Positions 59,812 through 64,000 of a DNA stretch of 64,000 nt are shown piece by piece. Made by a program: the position numbers and the translations under genes. This stretch comes from Costus lasius (Eukaryota > Streptophyta > Magnoliopsida > Zingiberales > Costaceae). Position 1 is the stretch's first letter. Each line of letters opens with the position of its first letter. Under the pieces are notes generated by a model. It worked only from the letters and a program-made list of their open reading frames with translations. It had not been told where the DNA came from and did not search any database. The stretch spans positions 73,428,596 to 73,492,595 of the forward strand of contig CM050454.1 in the NCBI GenBank assembly GCA_027563935.2, read 5' to 3'.

Positions 59812-62426
59812 TGTAACATCCCCTCAGAATAAACCCCAATCACAGACAGAAACCGCGGAAGATAGGGAACGTCACACACAAAACAACAAGACAGATGCTA
59901 GGGAATGATAGCTTACGGAAAATGATTCAGAAAATTTCGGCAGCATGTCCCCAGAAAAACTAAGAAAATTCCTGTACATGCTCCATAAACACAAACTAAA
60001 ACATACCATTTCGAAATCAAAATTCTTAATCCTTATCACAACATCAAACTAATAAATCACAATAATCAAAGAACACTGAACAAAACAGAATTCACCGAAA
60101 ACAGGCTTAAGCCCTCGGTTTATCAGTCGTATCAAAACCAAATGCCAACCCGGCAACAATATCACAGTAGTCGAAAACTAACAGCCACATCCGGCTAACA
60201 TGTCAATGGACAAAATCATAAAAACCTCGGCCACATCCGGCCCTCAAAATAGCACAGGCTCGTAGGCCCCAAAATATCAAGTCAGAAAACTAAACATCCG
60301 CTCACGCTGTAGGCTCCTGTCCTGCATCTGGAAATATCGTGGAATGAGCTACACGGCTCAGTGAGTAGATAGTCTCATTCGACCATCCACTAATATACAA
60401 TCAAAAATAGATGCAGATATCTTTTCAAAGCTTTTAACGGAATATGTCAAAGTATGATACATAAGAAAACCGATAACCATAAATCACAATCATGATCAGA
60501 AAACAATACACCCACAACCTCGGGCAACCAGACACAAAACAGCCTATCCGGCTAACAGACTAAGGATCACACAACTAATGTCCAGTGATTCAGAATTGAC
60601 CCCAAGGGTCCAACCTGGCCCTCGTCAAGGCACTGAGAGTAACTTGCAACAAACAATGGTGAGGCGTAGATACAAGAGGTGGCCCCCCGCCAGGTCACGA
60701 CGTGGCACTTTGCTCTACGACACTCAACCGCACCCCCTTACCGGGAACACAAACAGAACAGAACGGAAGGTGAATGAATTCAAGAGGTGGCCCCCGTCTG
60801 ACCAAGACGTGGCACTTTGTTTCAAACACCCAACTCTCAAAAGGTTTATCACTTGGACAAAAATACCCTTAACACAAACCGGAAACCTGAACCTCTAACC
60901 TGGTCACTAGACTCTAGAACAGTCCCTCCATTACCGAAAACAAATCGGAATAGGTTGGGTGGATTCTCCAACCCCAAATCAGAATGACTGTTCACTGAGT
61001 GCTCTAGTTGACCCTTAGGTTCAGTCCACTCAAGTCTAGGACCCTTATCGAGTGCATACAACACAAACATTGTCTCGAACATCACATCAATCAAGTTCAG
61101 GAAAGGTCCTTAAATTTCATGCAAACATGGTTTAACCTTTTCTAAGTTATCATCCAAGGTTATCAATCAATATTTCACATCAATACTTCCTACATACACC
61201 ATTCAACTAAAAATACATATTAATACCGAAAATTCACCAAATTTCATCCGCAGATAACATAAATACAGGAAATCACAAAATCATAGTTTTCTCCTAGTTC
61301 TTATAACAAAAGACAGAAATGCCCCTAGTTCAAAATTTAAGTCATGCAGGAAAACTTATCCAAAAATTTCGTAAAAATAGCCATTACATCCCTCATGATC
61401 CTTAGATTCGTAATTTCAAGTTTTCCCTCAATTTAACTAGAAAATTTACCGAATTACCCCTAGGTCAATTTCAGTCAACAGAAATTTTTATTTCTAAAAA
61501 TTCCCCAAAAATAACGGTAGAGTCCTCATATACCTAATTTCATGAAAATCAGATTTGCCCCAATTTTTACCCATACATTTGGGAGCAATTTCATGAAGAA
61601 GGGGCGAAATTCTCAATTAAGCCCTAATCTTCATGTAATTGAATGTTTAAAGCCACATACATGTTTAATCAAGGTCTAATTGATGATTAGAAGTCTTAGA
61701 GATGAAAAGCCCTAATTTTTATGCAAACTAGGGTTTCAAAATTTAGGGAAAAACAAAGAAATGTGTACAACTTGAAATCAAGAGTTCATGTCATCTTTCT
61801 AGCATTAATCTTCTCTAAATCAAGCAACACTTCCAATATGCGTGAACTAGGTGAAAGAGAAGATCCACTCACCTTGATTTCGGTTCTTCCAAACCACACT
61901 TCCCCACGCCTTCCCTCACGCCACACACGTCGCCGGAAGCGCTCAAGGAGTCGCCGGAAGTCGCCTCCACCACCACTCGCCGCCGGCCACAAGAAGAGGA
62001 GAAGGGAGAAGAAGGCAAGCCGCCACCTTCACCCAAGGGAGAAAAAAAATCGTGAGCAATGAGGGAAACGTGGGTGAACATGGATCCCTCTAGCTTTACG
62101 ATTTTTGCCCACTAAGCCTCCAAAGATCCAAACCCAATAGCAACATAAGTGGAAGATCCAATAACCCTTTAGTATAAGCTATCCTCCACCTCACCCTTAT
62201 CAAGGGCTCTTACCCTTTTCTAATAGATAGACACCACTAGCCTAGTGGCGTGCAGCACACATTCTACGCCTTAAGTCACAGGTTCGAATCCTCTCCGTGA
62301 CACATATTTTTACATCGCAGGAAAAATACATAAGTCAATACATTACCTCATTGAAAAACTTCCACAACAAAGCTAGATAAACAAAATTTTATTTTCTTAC
62401 CTGCTATTAAATTTCCGGATCTTACA
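59812..62426 (-). repeat. 5' LTR of the gypsy chromovirus
   Basis: 2615 bp, near-identical to 52368-54983. It includes the second copy of the tRNA-like A/B boxes at about 62235-62290. Confidence 0.95.
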
Positions 62427-62689
62427 TAACCAGCCCATATACCAGTCTCATAGGTACCATAGTTGTCCCATATCCACTAAGGTACATTGACTAGGGACAA
62501 TCATTTGAGCATAGATCCAATCTATCTCTAGGGACATTATCATGTAAGTACACAATCGCAGATGTAGACAAACAATGATAACGACAATGCCAGAATGATA
62601 TATAAATATCAGAGTCAAGTAGTACAAAGATGGACCAAAACTAGGGCCTAGGGCATATACACCAACAATCTCCCACTTGCACTAAGACC

Positions 62690-62948
62690 TAGAGGTAAAG
62701 GAATCTCAACCCCATATCTCTAGCGTGACCATCATGCTTCTGCTGCGCCAAAGCCTTGGTCAGTGGATCTGCCAGATTGTTATCTATGTCAACTTTGCTA
62801 ATCTAGACATCACCTCTATCGATGATCTCTCTAATCAGGTGAAATCTTTTGAGTATGTGTTTAGATCTTTGATGAGACCATGGTTCCTTGGCTTGTGCAA
62901 TTGCCTCATTGTTGTCACAATAGAGTTCAATGGGATCCACTGCACTAT
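62690..62948 (-). pseudogene. Copia RNase H C-terminal fragment
   Basis: - strand reading gives DPIELYCDN, EAIAQAKEPWSHQ, KHILKRFHLIREIIDRG and NLADPLTKALAQQKH, close to the end of the young copia polyprotein. Stops interrupt it. It follows the purine tract of copia LTR copy 2 and is cut at 62952 by an inverted LTR of the same family. Confidence 0.8.
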
Positions 62949-62951
62949 TAG

Positions 62952-64000
62952 TGTTTATGCCCTAGGACCTCAGGATGGTCCATTGGGATATGTGTATCAC
63001 ATCTAGTTGATAGATGAGTTATCCTAGCATTGTCGTTGTTATGCAAGTTTGTACATCTGCGCATATGTACATTTGCATATGCAATGTCCCTAAGAGATAG
63101 ATTTTATCTAGTCTATGTGTTTAACCCTGGTCGAGAATCATAGTGGATATGGGACAACTATGATTCACTTGAGACTGGTGTATGCGTTGGTTGAGCACGG
63201 GTTGCTAGCGCAGGCATATGGGTATATCAAGGGAGATATACTGGATCGACCCGCCATGAGGATTCATCTCGGTGTCACGAGATGAATATCATAGTGATAG
63301 AGTTGCGCTTGTCCTAGACTTGAGAGCATTGGTATCTCTATATAGTAATTGATGCACTTTGATACAACCTAACGCTTCACCGTAAAAGGGAAGTCATAAC
63401 GGTTGTCATTGGGTGTGTCATAAGCTACATGAGGGATTCAATGTGCCAATAAGAGGATTTGCTTCTTCCCTGCGGGGAAGCTTGATTGTCCATGGCGCCC
63501 CCATATGGATGATTGAAAGTGTATGGCCATACCTAGGTGAGAACCTGATTTAGTCATGCCATAATATTGGGATTAACAAGTGTGACTCACTTGCCCAATC
63601 TGGACATCAGTTAGTAAAAGGACAAAGCTGTACTTGTACTTTGTCACAGTTTTAGGGGATGTCGATGATCACACCATTCTGATGACTTGGGTAGCAATGA
63701 TGTACTGCTAGGTGCCACTCATTGCTTGTGATGACTTGGGTAGCACACCTAGATGTCAGAGATTCCGTACTGATCATTTAGCCTCTGATCGAATCATTGT
63801 GTGATTCAGATTATTTTGGGGAACTGATGCATTGAGACTTTTTCAGAGGAGATGATATTTTATTTTAGTTCATGTTTGACCACTAGTTGACTCTAGTGGA
63901 CCACGTTTGACCTCTGTTGACCTATGTTGTCAAAATGAGTCAAACAAGGGTCTTGGTGCAAGTTTGGACTTGGCACTTTAGTCACATGAATAAAATAAAA
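62952..64000 (+). repeat. Copia-type LTR copy 3, inverted, runs off the window
   Basis: The start tgtttatgccctagg corresponds to the reverse complement of the copy 2 end (ggcctagggcatatacacc). Shared points continue in reverse order: catagtggatatgggacaac, gggtatatcaagggagatata, and tgtatggccatacctaggtgagaacc. The 16-bp word gatgacttgggtagca is duplicated near 63682 and 63731. The end is not in the window. Confidence 0.7.

Larger units (their letters stand above)
52368..62426 (-). mobile_element. Full-length Ty3/gypsy chromovirus (Tekay/Del-like)
   Basis: Perfect TSD taacc (52363-52367 and 62427-62431). LTRs are 2616 and 2615 bp, with about 17 substitutions and one small indel seen by eye (about 0.6-0.7 percent), mostly transitions. 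The primer site tggtatcagagc is at 59797-59808 on the - strand. The purine tract is the complement of ttccttcccccttaaaaag at 54984. One uninterrupted polyprotein frame is present. The element looks recent and potentially autonomous, but older than the copia insertion at 39.4 kb. Confidence 0.95.
50637..62667 (-). repeat. Copia-type LTR copy 2 (3' LTR of a second copia element), split by a gypsy insertion
   Basis: The pieces are 50637-52367 and 62432-62667, about 1.97 kb. It starts tattgggaaacctcgg (decayed TG) and ends atacaccaaca, directly followed by the copia purine tract complement atctcccacttgcac. The 5 bp before it (gttaa) lie in the homologous position of copy 1, so this element inserted into copy 1. 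Confidence 0.75.

Overview
This is a plant nuclear genome window, almost certainly from an angiosperm and possibly a monocot (low confidence). It has spliceosomal GT-AG introns, Ty1/copia and Ty3/gypsy LTR retrotransposons with initiator-Met tRNA primer sites, hAT debris and AT-rich intergenic DNA. I see no bacterial-type genes or operons, no rRNA and no functional tRNA gene.

The only host gene I can support is the 3' part of a DUF866/UPF0587 (CXXC zinc-binding, CZIB-like) gene on the + strand. Its coding exons are 4132-4299, 10569-10679 and 10816-10857. They join in phase 0 across an intron of about 6.3 kb and a second intron of 136 bp. The large intron holds a hAT transposase (BED zinc finger) relic, a minisatellite of roughly 43-bp units and an old copia LTR relic. 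The N-terminal exons were not found and are probably upstream of the window.

1-1.6 kb: decayed Tat-like gypsy integrase (- strand) with tandem repeats beyond its 3' end. 11.15-20.3 kb: an old + strand gypsy element (TSD ttatc) whose 5' LTR alone carries a 400-bp hAT-type insertion (8-bp TSD), and whose interior carries a 1.74-kb solo-LTR-like insertion (TSD gttca). 20.5-28.9 kb: two gag-only non-autonomous LTR elements (TR-GAG type) in opposite orientations, separated by a related solo LTR. Their gag resembles the gag relic of the neighbouring gypsy element. 30.2-33.25 kb: a roughly 3-kb foldback structure with arms made of about 21-bp tandem repeats, bounded by a 9-bp direct repeat.

35-64 kb is a layered nest. 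An Athila-like gypsy relic (35.1-38.9 kb) is broken by a copia-type LTR (38939-50636). That LTR received a very young full-length copia element (39370-48499, TSD ggttg, one LTR difference seen), an 873-bp solo LTR (TSD tatgg) and a second copia element starting at 50637. The LTR of this second element was hit by a full-length Tekay/Del-like gypsy chromovirus (52368-62426, TSD taacc). An inverted copy of the same copia LTR family begins at 62952 and leaves the window. The two intact polyproteins (copia 41086-44955; gypsy 55013-59668, both - strand) are the only long ORFs.
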